Virus record (IMG/VR): IMGVR_UViG_3300027337_000007
Location: 1 to 38,478 of that record
From: a virus
Direction: 5' to 3' (one strand)
DNA length: 38,478 bases
Position 1 is the stretch's first letter. Every line of letters starts with the position of its first letter. Shown piece after piece: positions 13,291 to 20,440 of the stretch. The notes beneath the pieces are model-generated. The model did not search any database. It was not told the origin of the DNA and saw only the letters and a program-made list of their open reading frames with translations. The position numbers and the translations under genes were made by a program.

Positions 13291-13494
13291 ATGTATGTTT
13301 GCGAACATACTGGCCACAGAGTTTACGCCCGTCGCGTTTTCGTGAATGGGACAGTACATTTCTGCGTCCAGTGCCTTAAGTGCCTAAGAGCAGTCAAAGT
13401 TCCAGAGCATGAAAACAAACTCTGGATACGCGTTGATGAAATTCCTCGGGGTCGTGTTATTCACGATTTCATTGATGCGGAGGACGCACAATGA
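13291..13494 (+). CDS. Small zinc-binding-like protein (67 aa)
   Basis: AGGAG precedes the ATG at 13291. The product begins MYVCEHTGHRVYARRVFVNG and continues THFCVQCLKC-like (VHFCVQCLKCL), giving a Cys/His set (C4, H6, H9, C-x2-C-x2-C) suited to one zinc ion. The rest is short beta strands and an acidic end. It lies between the VRR-NUC and primase genes and overlaps the primase start by ATGA. Function is unknown. A role in replication is only suggested by context. Confidence 0.65.
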   Translation: MYVCEHTGHRVYARRVFVNGTVHFCVQCLKCLRAVKVPEHENKLWIRVDEIPRGRVIHDFIDAEDAQ

Positions 13495-15821
13495 GTAACT
13501 TCCCCCCCGAACTATGCCAACTACCCCAATGGCTTGTCTGGCGCTTTGAATCCAGCGACACCAGTACCAAGCCGCGCAAGGTTCCTTACTACGTCAATGG
13601 CAAGCGGCGAACAGGCACGCAAGGGTCAGACACAGACCGCGCAAGCCTAGTGACATGCGACATTGCTAGCGATGCCGTAGCGTCAGGACAATTTGACGGC
13701 ACGGGCTTTGCGTTCCTGCCTGGCGACGGATTGATTGGAATTGACCTTGATGGTTGCTTCAATACCGATGACAACGAGCGACATGCGCGCGCACTCAAGA
13801 TCATTGATGCGTGCCAGTCATTCACTGAGATCAGCCCCAGCGGTAACGGCGTTCACATCATCGTCAAGGGCGAAACGCAGACGTTCAAATCCAATGAGCT
13901 AGGCATCGAGGTATTCTGCGGGCGTCAGTTCTTTACGATGACCGGCAAGCTGCGCGCCGGTTCGCCTATGACAGTCAATCCGATTGCGCCAAGCGTGCTG
14001 GATAAACTCCGGCGCACAGTCAAGGGTGACGATGCCAAGCAGCAGCCGATGCCTTCACGCCCGGTATTTCGCGACGGTGAACCGCCTTCAATCGCCAAAA
14101 TCGAATCGGCGCTGGCATTTATCAGCCCTGACTGCGGCTACGACGAATGGATCCGCGTCGGCATGGGATTGCACAATGAGCTAGGCGATTCTGGCTTAGG
14201 CGTTTGGAACTACTGGTCAGGGCGCGGGCAAAGCTACCCTGGCGAGAAAGAACTGGCCTCACACTGGCGATCATTTAAGCCTGGCAGCATAACCATTGCC
14301 ACGGTGTTTAAGATGGCAACAGACGCAGGGTGGAGGCCGCCACGCCCCATGACTCCGCCGCCGATGCCAAACAATGAGCCAAGGCGCGCACCCGATGGCA
14401 TCGTTGATCAGGAAACCGGCGAGATCGTTCCTTTCACGCCAGGCGACCCGCGAACGTTTATTGACCCCAAAGCGCCGTATGACGTGGCCAAGGTCTACAT
14501 CGAGCAAGGCCACATGATCGGCCAAACCGAAACGCTACACTACTGGCGCGGTGACTGGTACATCTGGAATGGCATCCACTATATGGCCATTGATGAGGAT
14601 CGTGTTAGGTCGGAGCTATATCGCTGGCTGTCCACCACATGGAACATCGTCAAGCAGATGGATGAGCCCGTACAGCCAAACATGAAACTCGTGGCAGAGG
14701 TCTATTCGGCGCTCAAGGCCATTCGCCTGATTCAAGTCGATGAGCCGCCAACGTGGATTCACCCGCCCGCCGATGGATGCCCAGCCAGCGACATTATCCC
14801 ATGCTGGAACGGGTTCCTGCGCATAAGCACCCGCAAGCTAGAACCGGCACGTCCTGAGCTATTTGTGACCGCCGCGCTCGCGTTTGACGCCAAGGAAAAC
14901 CCGTCGGCGCCCGCTGAGTGGATGGCATTCATTGACCGAATCTGGCAGGGCGATAAGGAAACACAGCAGGCGCTTGCTGAGGCGTTCGGCTACATGCTGA
15001 CCGACTTTACCGATCAGCAGAAAATGTTCCTGCTATGCGGTGCCAAGCGTTCAGGTAAGGGTACGCTGCTTCGCATCCTATCCTCGCTGGTCGGCAAGCA
15101 AAACACCGTCAGCCCTTCGCTGTCGTCTATCGGTACGCAGTTCGGCTTGCAACCTTTAATCGGTAAACGCGTCGCAATGATATCTGACGCTCGTCTATCG
15201 CATAAGGCAGACCAAGCCGCGATTACTGAAAACATCCTCCGCATTACCGGCGAAGATGACGTTTCAATCGAGCGGAAATATAAGGAATCATGGCAGGGTA
15301 AATTGCCCACGCGATTTATTATGGCCAGTAATGAGCCGCCTAATTTCTCGGACGCATCAGCGGCAATTACTAGCCGTATGATTATATTTCACTTTGTGAA
15401 ATCATTTTATGGAAAAGAGGATTTTACATTAACCGAACGGCTTGAAACTGAACTGCCTGGCATCCTCATGTGGGCGCTTGATGGACTTGTATCCATGCGA
15501 AAACGCGGGCGACTTATACAGCCTAAATCCGGCATGGTGCTGTCGTCTGAAATGGAGGAAATGACAAGCCCAATCACAGCGTTTGTTGAAGATTGCTGCA
15601 TCATGGAACCGACCGCACGGGTTTCAAAACAGGATCTATTTGATCGCTGGCGTGACTGGTGCGACGCGCAAGGGCGTGATCACCCTGGCAGTCAGGCCAT
15701 GTTTGGGCGTCAATTTAACGCGGCGCATCCTGAAATACAGACCGAGCATAGTCGTTTGAGTGGCGTCAGGCAGCGAACATACGTCGGCGTCAGAATCAGA
15801 CGATCGTCGGATATTGTCTGA
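13491..15821 (+). CDS. Primase-helicase (AEP-like primase, PriCT, D5/SF3 helicase)
   Basis: The 776-residue multidomain replication protein starts with an archaeo-eukaryotic-type primase-like part, with metal-binding GIDLDG at 83-88, SPSGNGVHIIVKG at 115-127 and GIEVFCGRQFFTMTG at 138-152. A PriCT-like helical region follows (about 200-282, GYDEWIRVGMGLHNELG). The C-terminal half is a D5/SF3 helicase with Walker A GAKRSGKGT at 517-525, a B-type motif RVAMISDA and sensor-like FIMASNEPPNF. A winged-helix-like end contains DLFDRWRDWCDAQG. The protein resembles the phage P4 alpha type, which primes and unwinds at a phage origin. The iteron region immediately downstream is the likely substrate. 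Confidence 0.9.
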   Translation: MSNFPPELCQLPQWLVWRFESSDTSTKPRKVPYYVNGKRRTGTQGSDTDRASLVTCDIASDAVASGQFDGTGFAFLPGDGLIGIDLDGCFNTDDNERHARALKIIDACQSFTEISPSGNGVHIIVKGETQTFKSNELGIEVFCGRQFFTMTGKLRAGSPMTVNPIAPSVLDKLRRTVKGDDAKQQPMPSRPVFRDGEPPSIAKIESALAFISPDCGYDEWIRVGMGLHNELGDSGLGVWNYWSGRGQSYPGEKELASHWRSFKPGSITIATVFKMATDAGWRPPRPMTPPPMPNNEPRRAPDGIVDQETGEIVPFTPGDPRTFIDPKAPYDVAKVYIEQGHMIGQTETLHYWRGDWYIWNGIHYMAIDEDRVRSELYRWLSTTWNIVKQMDEPVQPNMKLVAEVYSALKAIRLIQVDEPPTWIHPPADGCPASDIIPCWNGFLRISTRKLEPARPELFVTAALAFDAKENPSAPAEWMAFIDRIWQGDKETQQALAEAFGYMLTDFTDQQKMFLLCGAKRSGKGTLLRILSSLVGKQNTVSPSLSSIGTQFGLQPLIGKRVAMISDARLSHKADQAAITENILRITGEDDVSIERKYKESWQGKLPTRFIMASNEPPNFSDASAAITSRMIIFHFVKSFYGKEDFTLTERLETELPGILMWALDGLVSMRKRGRLIQPKSGMVLSSEMEEMTSPITAFVEDCCIMEPTARVSKQDLFDRWRDWCDAQGRDHPGSQAMFGRQFNAAHPEIQTEHSRLSGVRQRTYVGVRIRRSSDIV

Positions 15822-15824
15822 GCC

Positions 15825-15833
15825 TGTGGATAA
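15825..15833 (-). promoter_or_regulatory. Perfect DnaA box
   Basis: TGTGGATAA on the plus strand is the reverse complement of the consensus DnaA box TTATCCACA. It starts four bases after the primase-helicase stop codon and two bases before the first iteron. This suggests that host DnaA takes part in opening the phage origin. Confidence 0.7.
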
Positions 15834-15834
15834 G

Positions 15835-15949
15835 TGGCACAGGTAAAGCAGGGTGGCACAGGTAGTGGCACATGCAAAAAAGTTTCACATGTGCCAGCGC
15901 AGCCCTAGTGCCGCAAGGGTTTCAGCGGGTGGCACAGGTTGGCACAGGT
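15835..15949 (+). repeat. Left iteron cluster (TGGCACAGGT)
   Basis: Exact copies of TGGCACAGGT lie at 15835-15844, 15854-15863, 15930-15939 and 15940-15949, the last two being directly adjacent. A variant TGGCACATG (15866-15874) pairs with CATGTGCCA (15888-15896) as a 9-bp inverted repeat around a 13-base A-rich loop. Spacing of the first two copies is 19 bp. Confidence 0.85.
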
Positions 15950-15980
15950 AAAATTGAAAAGTATTACATATAGAGAAAAT

Positions 15981-16004
15981 ATATTAGTACTAAAGTACCA
16001 ATAT
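15981..16004. repeat. Inverted repeat in the A+T-rich core
   Basis: ATATTAGTACT (15981-15991) and AGTACCAATAT (15994-16004) are inverted copies with one mismatch and only two bases between them. They sit in the middle of the A+T-rich segment. This could be an unwinding site or the binding site of a dimeric protein. Confidence 0.6.
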
Positions 16005-16025
16005 ATACATAGTGGAGATAACAAT

Positions 16026-16088
16026 ATGAATTTTGCCTGTGCCACCTGTGCCACTTGGACGCAAACCCAGCAACGGCGCGGGTTGTAG
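16026..16088 (+). CDS. Possible 20-residue leader peptide inside the origin
   Basis: A tiny frame begins with ATG preceded by GGAG (GTGGAGATAACAATATG) and ends at TAG. It reads MNFACATCATWTQTQQRRGL, with the repeated ACATCAT encoded by two overlapping iterons. The ribosome site and AT-rich promoter-like DNA upstream make translation possible. Its coincidence with the repeats makes a chance frame about as likely. Confidence 0.25.
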   Translation: MNFACATCATWTQTQQRRGL

Positions 16089-16130
16089 CTGGCACAGGTG
16101 AAAATTTAACCTGTGCCACCTCCTGTGCCA
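16035..16130 (-). repeat. Right iteron cluster (mostly inverted orientation)
   Basis: Inverted copies of the 10-mer (ACCTGTGCCA or one-base variants) lie at 16035-16044, 16044-16053, 16109-16118 and 16121-16130. One forward copy is at 16090-16099. The forward copy at 16090 and the inverted copy at 16109 form a perfect 10-bp dyad around a 9-base A+T-rich centre (gaaaattta). The right cluster thus mirrors the left one across the A+T-rich core. Confidence 0.85.
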
Positions 16131-16131
16131 C

Positions 16132-16157
16132 TTGAAAACATAAAAAAATGCTACAAT
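16132..16157 (+). promoter_or_regulatory. Promoter of the terminase genes (extended -10)
   Basis: TGC-TACAAT has the -10 hexamer at 16152-16157 and is preceded by an A-run. TTGAAA is at 16132-16137, but the 14-base spacing is short, so the extended -10 probably dominates. The start codon of the small terminase lies about 50 bases downstream. The last inverted iteron ends at 16130, two bases before this promoter, so iteron-bound protein could repress or activate late transcription. Confidence 0.6.
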
Positions 16158-16209
16158 CAAACCCAGCCGACCAGCCCGTGGCCAGGTCAAAGTCTAGAGG
16201 ACGCGAATC

Positions 16210-16653
16210 GTGGAAAAACAGATCGGGAGACCGACCGCATACAAACCAGAGTACGATCAGATTGCATTCAGCATGGCGCTACTTGGCGCAACCGATGCTG
16301 ACCTTGCCGATTGCTTCAGCGTAACTGAGCAGACAATCAACAACTGGAAGCACGCGCAACCATCGTTTTTTGAGTCCCTAAAGCAAGGCAAGATGCAAGC
16401 CGATGCTAAAGTGGCGAATCGGTTATATGCACGCGCTCTTGGTTATGAGCATGATGATGTGGATATTCGCGTATGTGACGGCACTATTGCCATGACTCCG
16501 GTTCGCAAGTATTACCCGCCCGACACAACCGCCTGTATATTCTGGCTCAAGAATCGACAGCCGACTAAATGGCGCGATAAAACCGAAGTCGTGGCCGAGT
16601 CGGAATCATTGGCAGAGGTATTATCTAAAATTGCCAGCGGCCTGCCGAATTAA
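16210..16653 (+). CDS. terS: Terminase small subunit
   Basis: This DNA-recognition subunit of the packaging motor has 147 residues. It begins MEKQIGRPTAYKPEYDQIAF and has a helix-turn-helix region ATDADLADCFSVTEQTINNW at about 27-46. The oligomerisation part includes DAKVANRLYARALGYEHDDV, and the motif DTTACIFWLKNRQPTKWRDK at about 105-124 is typical of this family. The start is GTG with AGAGGA upstream. The stop overlaps the large-subunit start (TAATG), the usual coupling. Confidence 0.92.
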   Translation: MEKQIGRPTAYKPEYDQIAFSMALLGATDADLADCFSVTEQTINNWKHAQPSFFESLKQGKMQADAKVANRLYARALGYEHDDVDIRVCDGTIAMTPVRKYYPPDTTACIFWLKNRQPTKWRDKTEVVAESESLAEVLSKIASGLPN

Positions 16654-17975
16654 TGTCACGCCTTGAGTCATTAATTAAAAACCAATATGCACGGTGGTAT
16701 CCATTACGCGATCACCCCGTGCAGTTGGCTTTGGTTGATGCAGTGGCAAACGGCGTGCGATTCCCTGTCGTTCCTGCTGGTCGTCGCAGCGGCAAGACTG
16801 AACGGTTTAAACGCTTTCTGGCTAAGCAGGCACTGATGAATCCAGGCGAGAAGTATTTTGCCGCCGCCCCGACCTATGGCCAGGTTAAGAAGATCTATTG
16901 GGATGACCTCAAGAAGCTCACCCTGTCAGCATCGCATGAGCGTAAGCCCTCAGAGTCTGACCTGATTATCTACCTGCCGAATGAGTCTGAGATTCACCTA
17001 ATCGGCTTGGATAAGCCGGAGCGCATCGAGGGCATCCCATGGACTGGTGGCGGCATTGATGAAATTGCCGACGTTAAGCCAAACGCATGGGCTGAAAACA
17101 TCATGCCCGCGCTGAACACGGTGAATCCGACGCGGCCTGAGTACCGCGCATGGTGCTGGCTGCTTGGCGTGCCAGATGGCTTAAATCATTACTACGACAT
17201 GGCGGAGTACGCGCGCACCGCGAATGACCCAGAGTGGGCGCTGTATCACTGGAAGTCATCCGAGATTCTGCCGGTTGACGTGATTGAATCAGCCAAGCGC
17301 ACGATGAGCCGCAGGCAGTTCAACCAAGAGTTTAACGCCAGCTTTGAAACGGCGTCTGGGCGAATCTACGAGGATTACAGCGAGCTAAACTACACGACAG
17401 ATACGATCAAGCCGCATGAGCTGCTGCATCTGTACTGCGACTTCAATTATTCGCCCATGAGCGCAGGCGTTGGCGTGCGTCGTGGGCAATCATTCTACTG
17501 CTTGGATGAGATCATCTTGGAGTCAGCCGTCGCTCGAAACACGGCGCAGGAGTTTGTCGAGAAGTTCGCCAGCCATGAAAACCGGCGAGTATTTTTGTAT
17601 GGCGACCCTGCCGGACGCGCTGGTGAGAAGCATGGCCAGCAATCAAACTACACTGAGATTGAGTCTGTTTTGCGTGCAGCAAACTGGCACGTCACGCGCA
17701 AGGTTAAGCCGGCTGCACCAGCGATCAAAGATCGTCAGAATGCGTTGCGCGCCAAGATAATGAATGCGGCTGGCGAAATATCGCTGTACGTTAATCCCAA
17801 AAAAGCGCCCTACACGCACAAGGGCTTGGCAACGGTTCAACTCAAGGATGGCTCATCGTTTCTGGAAGTAGAAACAGACTACCAACACATAACCACGGCA
17901 GTCGGGTATATGGTTGAATACGAGTGGCCAAGTGCAGGTATGGGCGTGACGCTAACCAAGGTAACCGGCCTCTAA
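16653..17975 (+). CDS. terL: Terminase large subunit
   Basis: This ATPase-nuclease drives DNA packaging into the prohead. Walker A is AGRRSGKT at 42-49 and Walker B GGGIDE at 132-137 ends with the catalytic acidic pair. The RNase H-like nuclease has YCDFNY at 261-266 (D263) and YGDPAG at 316-321 (D318). The C-terminal acidic residue is less standard: the region reads DYQHITTAVGY, where DA-x-RY is common. The length of 440 residues is normal for this branch. Mechanism (cos or pac) cannot be fixed from the motifs. Confidence 0.93.
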   Translation: MSRLESLIKNQYARWYPLRDHPVQLALVDAVANGVRFPVVPAGRRSGKTERFKRFLAKQALMNPGEKYFAAAPTYGQVKKIYWDDLKKLTLSASHERKPSESDLIIYLPNESEIHLIGLDKPERIEGIPWTGGGIDEIADVKPNAWAENIMPALNTVNPTRPEYRAWCWLLGVPDGLNHYYDMAEYARTANDPEWALYHWKSSEILPVDVIESAKRTMSRRQFNQEFNASFETASGRIYEDYSELNYTTDTIKPHELLHLYCDFNYSPMSAGVGVRRGQSFYCLDEIILESAVARNTAQEFVEKFASHENRRVFLYGDPAGRAGEKHGQQSNYTEIESVLRAANWHVTRKVKPAAPAIKDRQNALRAKIMNAAGEISLYVNPKKAPYTHKGLATVQLKDGSSFLEVETDYQHITTAVGYMVEYEWPSAGMGVTLTKVTGL

Positions 17976-17979
17976 TCTC

Positions 17980-18026
17980 CCGACGAACGGTAGTTGACGC
18001 GTAACACGCTCGCCCATAGAATGGGC
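17980..18026 (+). promoter_or_regulatory. Sigma70-type promoter with dyad over the -10 box and CCG-N5-CGG motif
   Basis: TTGACG (17994-17999) and TAGAAT (18017-18022) are separated by exactly 17 bases. CCGACGAACGG at 17980-17990 is a copy of the recurrent CCG-N5-CGG motif. GCCCAT (18012-18017) and ATGGGC (18021-18026) form a perfect dyad across the -10 box, a natural repressor site. A leader hairpin, CGCGG (18036-18040) with CCGCG (18049-18053), lies before the ribosome site of the gene at 18069. Confidence 0.68.
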
Positions 18027-18068
18027 ACATCAAGACGCGGCGCACCGACCGCGAATGGGAGCGAAGAA

Positions 18069-18221
18069 ATGGAAAAGTACACAACGCAGCAACTCAAGAC
18101 CGCACTGATTGGCCTTTACGCGCGCAACGAGCCGGACGCTTACGCCATGGTGTTCGATGAGCTGCACCAGCGCATGGGTGATGATGCGTTTGATCAATTC
18201 ATTGATGAGGTGGAAGCATGA
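18069..18221 (+). CDS. Hypothetical acidic protein (50 aa)
   Basis: I chose the ATG at 18069, preceded by GGAGCGAAGAA; the open frame upstream runs through the promoter. The product begins MEKYTTQQLKTALIGLYARN and is helical, ending DDAFDQFIDEVEA. It is the first of four small overlapping genes between terminase and portal. No family is recognised. Confidence 0.65.
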   Translation: MEKYTTQQLKTALIGLYARNEPDAYAMVFDELHQRMGDDAFDQFIDEVEA

Positions 18222-18523
18222 GCGACCACGACCTGCTAGTTTTTGCCGCGAAAGCGGCTGGCCTGCCAGTTGAATCCCAAAGCCAGTACATAAAGGTTCG
18301 CGAAATTGGAGATTCAGAGGATAGCTACCTACTGTCTGGCAAGAAATACTTTGTCTACGGCGAAGAGTGGAATCCGCTTGAGGATGATGGCGATGCGTTT
18401 CGCTTGGCCGTTCGATTAAGAATCGAAGTAATCCATGATGTAACATCACTAGGAGATCCTTTTTTAGCTTATCGCCGCGCAATCGTCCGCGCAGCGGCAG
18501 AAATCGGACGGGCAATGCCATGA
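18218..18523 (+). CDS. Conserved-type phage protein with 'WNPLEDDGDAFRLAV' motif
   Basis: The 101-residue product contains EEWNPLEDDGDAFRLAVRL, a motif frequent in small phage and prophage proteins of Proteobacteria that read WNPL-DDGDA-RL. The N-terminal part (MSDHDLLVFAAKAAGLPV) is helical. The function of this group is unknown to me. ATGA overlaps join it to both neighbours (18218-18221 and 18520-18523). Confidence 0.7.
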   Translation: MSDHDLLVFAAKAAGLPVESQSQYIKVREIGDSEDSYLLSGKKYFVYGEEWNPLEDDGDAFRLAVRLRIEVIHDVTSLGDPFLAYRRAIVRAAAEIGRAMP

Positions 18524-18702
18524 CAAGTGAGCAGCGTTACGCGATGCAGTTATGGATGAACAGGCTTGGTGTTGATCCAGACAAAAAACCTGAGTCGTTT
18601 TTGTGGATTGCAGAGACAACACTAAGCTACCGTTTAATAATTTTGAAAATCAGGCTGCGTGTTTTTGGCTTTGCTATCTTAAATTCATTAGGAAAAAAAT
18701 GA
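18520..18702 (+). CDS. Hypothetical small protein (60 aa)
   Basis: The frame starts in an ATGA overlap and ends in an ATGA overlap with the next gene (18699-18702). The product begins MTSEQRYAMQLWMNRLGVDP and has a hydrophobic and basic C-terminal half (LIILKIRLRVFGFAILNSLG) that could associate with membranes. The DNA is richer in A+T than its neighbours. No family is recognised. Confidence 0.5.
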   Translation: MTSEQRYAMQLWMNRLGVDPDKKPESFLWIAETTLSYRLIILKIRLRVFGFAILNSLGKK

Positions 18703-18917
18703 CCCCCCTTAAATCCGACGTCCCCAGCATCCCGCGGAGCATCCGGCTAACGCCGGAGCAGTGGGCTAAGTTCTATGAGCGCGGCGGTGCTGACTGGATT
18801 CGGTCGATGCTCAACTGCCAGCATCCCCTACTAATCCAAGTCGCCACGCGCCCGCATCAGCACTGCCTTGACTGCGGCTTGACGTTTCCGTCTAGCGTGT
18901 TTTTTCCAGTTCAGTAA
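18699..18917 (+). CDS. Hypothetical small protein with 'LTPEQWAKF' motif (72 aa)
   Basis: The ATG at 18699 overlaps the previous stop; the frame open to 18603 is not needed. The product begins MTPLKSDVPSIPRSIRLTPE and continues QWAKFYERGGADWIRSML, like small phage or antitoxin-type proteins with an 'RLTPEQW--F---GG--W-R' pattern. Near the C-terminus HQHCLDCG-like residues (CLDCG) could bind metal. Function is unknown. It is the last small gene before the portal promoter. Confidence 0.62.
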   Translation: MTPLKSDVPSIPRSIRLTPEQWAKFYERGGADWIRSMLNCQHPLLIQVATRPHQHCLDCGLTFPSSVFFPVQ

Positions 18918-18920
18918 TCG

Positions 18921-18954
18921 TGCTATGATGGGCGCATCACTTTATCCGGTGCGC
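18921..18954 (+). promoter_or_regulatory. Extended -10 promoter and dyad upstream of the portal gene
   Basis: TGC-TATGAT has the -10 at 18924-18929. Three bases later GCGCATC (18932-18938) pairs with GGTGCGC (18948-18954) as a 7-bp stem around a 9-base loop, ending just before the portal ATG at 18959. The predicted transcription start falls inside the left arm, so the dyad may act on DNA rather than RNA. The promoter at 31503-31535 has the same arrangement. No Shine-Dalgarno sequence is obvious. Confidence 0.6.
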
Positions 18955-18958
18955 TCGC

Positions 18959-20440
18959 ATGTCCGTCACGACCACACATCCGTCTTATGACAAGCTCAAA
19001 CCGCAGTGGGCGCGCCTGCGTGATGTAATTGCTGGCCGTGACGCGATGCTGGCCAAGGCGAGACTCATCGGCGGCATGACAGGTCGAGGCAGCCTGTTTG
19101 CTGCATCGGCATGGCAGCAAGAGGAATACATTCAGCGATTGTCCGGCATGGATGAGGTCGCCTATTACCGCTACTGCGAGGCCGCCCAGTTCTTTAACGC
19201 CACGGGGCGCGCTGTTGACGCATTGGCCGGCATGGTCATGGCCAAAGATCCCGACACCGAACTGCCCGCACCGCTTGACGCATACGCTGACGACATCACG
19301 CTCGATGGCACCAGCCTGCGCGAGTTTGCTCAGAACATCATCACCGAGGAAATCAGCCTGACACGCGTTGGCGTGATGGTTGACTATCACGCGGGAATTC
19401 CGTCCGGCCTAACCCGTGGCGATGCCGAGCGGCTAAATATCCGCCCGTTCCTGCGTCATTACACGGGCGAGTCAATCCTGAACTGGCGCGTATCGGCAGT
19501 GAACGGCGCTCAGGTGCTGACGATGGTTGTGCTGGCTGAAGAAATGGAGCAGCAGAAAGACGAGTTCAGCGCCGAGTGCGTGACCGTTTACCGTGTGCTG
19601 GATCTGACCGAACAAGGCTACCGCGTGCGGCTGATGAACGATAAGTCGGAGCTAATCAGCGAAACCTTCCCGCTCATGAATGGCCGCCCGATGGGTTTTA
19701 TCCCGTTCGTTATCGTCGGCGGCAACAAGGCACGCAAGCCGTTACTGATTGACCTTGCCGACACAAACATCGGCCACTATCGCAACTCGGCTCAGTTTGA
19801 GCGTGGGCTTGGCTTCACTGGATCGCCCGTCCCCGTCGTGTCTGGCGTGACGCTTGAGCCTGGCCAGTCGCTGAACATCGGCAGCATGAGCGCGTGGGTT
19901 TTCCCTGATCCCGCTGCAAGTGCTGAGTATTTGGAGTTCAAGGGCGATGGCCTAAAATCCAATGTCGAGGCGATGAAGGATAAAGAACAGCGAATGGCGA
20001 TTCTCGGCGCCCGTATGCTGGTTGAGGAAAAGCGCACGGCTGAGGCGTCCGACACAGTATCCATGCGCACGGCTGGCGAACGCTCACTGCTTGCCGCTGT
20101 CGCCAACGATGTCAGCGACGCCATGACACGCGCCCTGCGTTGGATGGCCGAATGGTCTGGCGTTTCAACTGACGGCATCGTGTTCAAGCTCAACACGGAC
20201 TACGGCGCTGCTCGAATGACCCCGCAGATGCTGACGGCGCTCGGCAATGAAGTTCGATCAGGCCAGATGCCGCTTGAGGTCTATTTCGACAACCTGAAAC
20301 GCGGCGAGATCGCTAACGGCGAGTTTGAGGATTACGAGGCCAAGTTAGACACGCAAGCGCCGCAAATGGACGCGCCAACAGCCGAATCTCCGCCCGCCCG
20401 CGGTGGAATGGCCGGACTTCGCAACCTGCTGGGGCTGTAA
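18959..20440 (+). CDS. Portal protein (DUF4055 family)
   Basis: The 493-residue protein follows the terminase. It carries DUF4055-type segments: the N-terminal YDKLKPQWARLRDVIAGRDA, FFNATGRAVDALAGMVMAKD, the core LREFAQNIITEEISLTRVGV followed by MVDYHAG, and a long C-terminal helical part with MRTAGERSLLAAVANDVSDA. DUF4055 proteins stand in the portal position of many siphoviruses of Proteobacteria. The portal is the dodecameric ring through which DNA enters and leaves the capsid. The C-terminal tail is Pro-rich and disordered. Confidence 0.85.
   Translation: MSVTTTHPSYDKLKPQWARLRDVIAGRDAMLAKARLIGGMTGRGSLFAASAWQQEEYIQRLSGMDEVAYYRYCEAAQFFNATGRAVDALAGMVMAKDPDTELPAPLDAYADDITLDGTSLREFAQNIITEEISLTRVGVMVDYHAGIPSGLTRGDAERLNIRPFLRHYTGESILNWRVSAVNGAQVLTMVVLAEEMEQQKDEFSAECVTVYRVLDLTEQGYRVRLMNDKSELISETFPLMNGRPMGFIPFVIVGGNKARKPLLIDLADTNIGHYRNSAQFERGLGFTGSPVPVVSGVTLEPGQSLNIGSMSAWVFPDPAASAEYLEFKGDGLKSNVEAMKDKEQRMAILGARMLVEEKRTAEASDTVSMRTAGERSLLAAVANDVSDAMTRALRWMAEWSGVSTDGIVFKLNTDYGAARMTPQMLTALGNEVRSGQMPLEVYFDNLKRGEIANGEFEDYEAKLDTQAPQMDAPTAESPPARGGMAGLRNLLGL

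Larger units (their letters stand above)
15825..16130. other. Putative replication origin: iterons, DnaA box, A+T-rich core
   Basis: The 388-bp gap between the primase-helicase and terminase genes has no convincing large gene. It holds at least nine copies or near copies of the 10-mer TGGCACAGGT in both orientations. A perfect DnaA box stands at its left end, and an A+T-rich stretch (about 15950-16028) lies between two iteron clusters. This is the classical layout of an iteron origin next to the gene for its initiator. The alternative is a terminase-recognition (cos or pac) site, since the small terminase gene begins at 16210. Confidence 0.72.

Noticed and set aside
15990-16190. 66-residue open frame on the minus strand across the iteron region
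   Set aside because: It runs through repeats and the terminase promoter, has no ribosome-binding site or recognisable domain, and opposes the late operon.
18923-19390. 155-residue minus-strand frame opposite the portal gene
   Set aside because: It is the complement of a well-supported coding region, has no matching family pattern, and opposes the operon direction. Similar long antisense frames at 24337-24939, 27255-27875, 29360-29848, 29891-30631 and 30612-31181 were rejected for the same reason.
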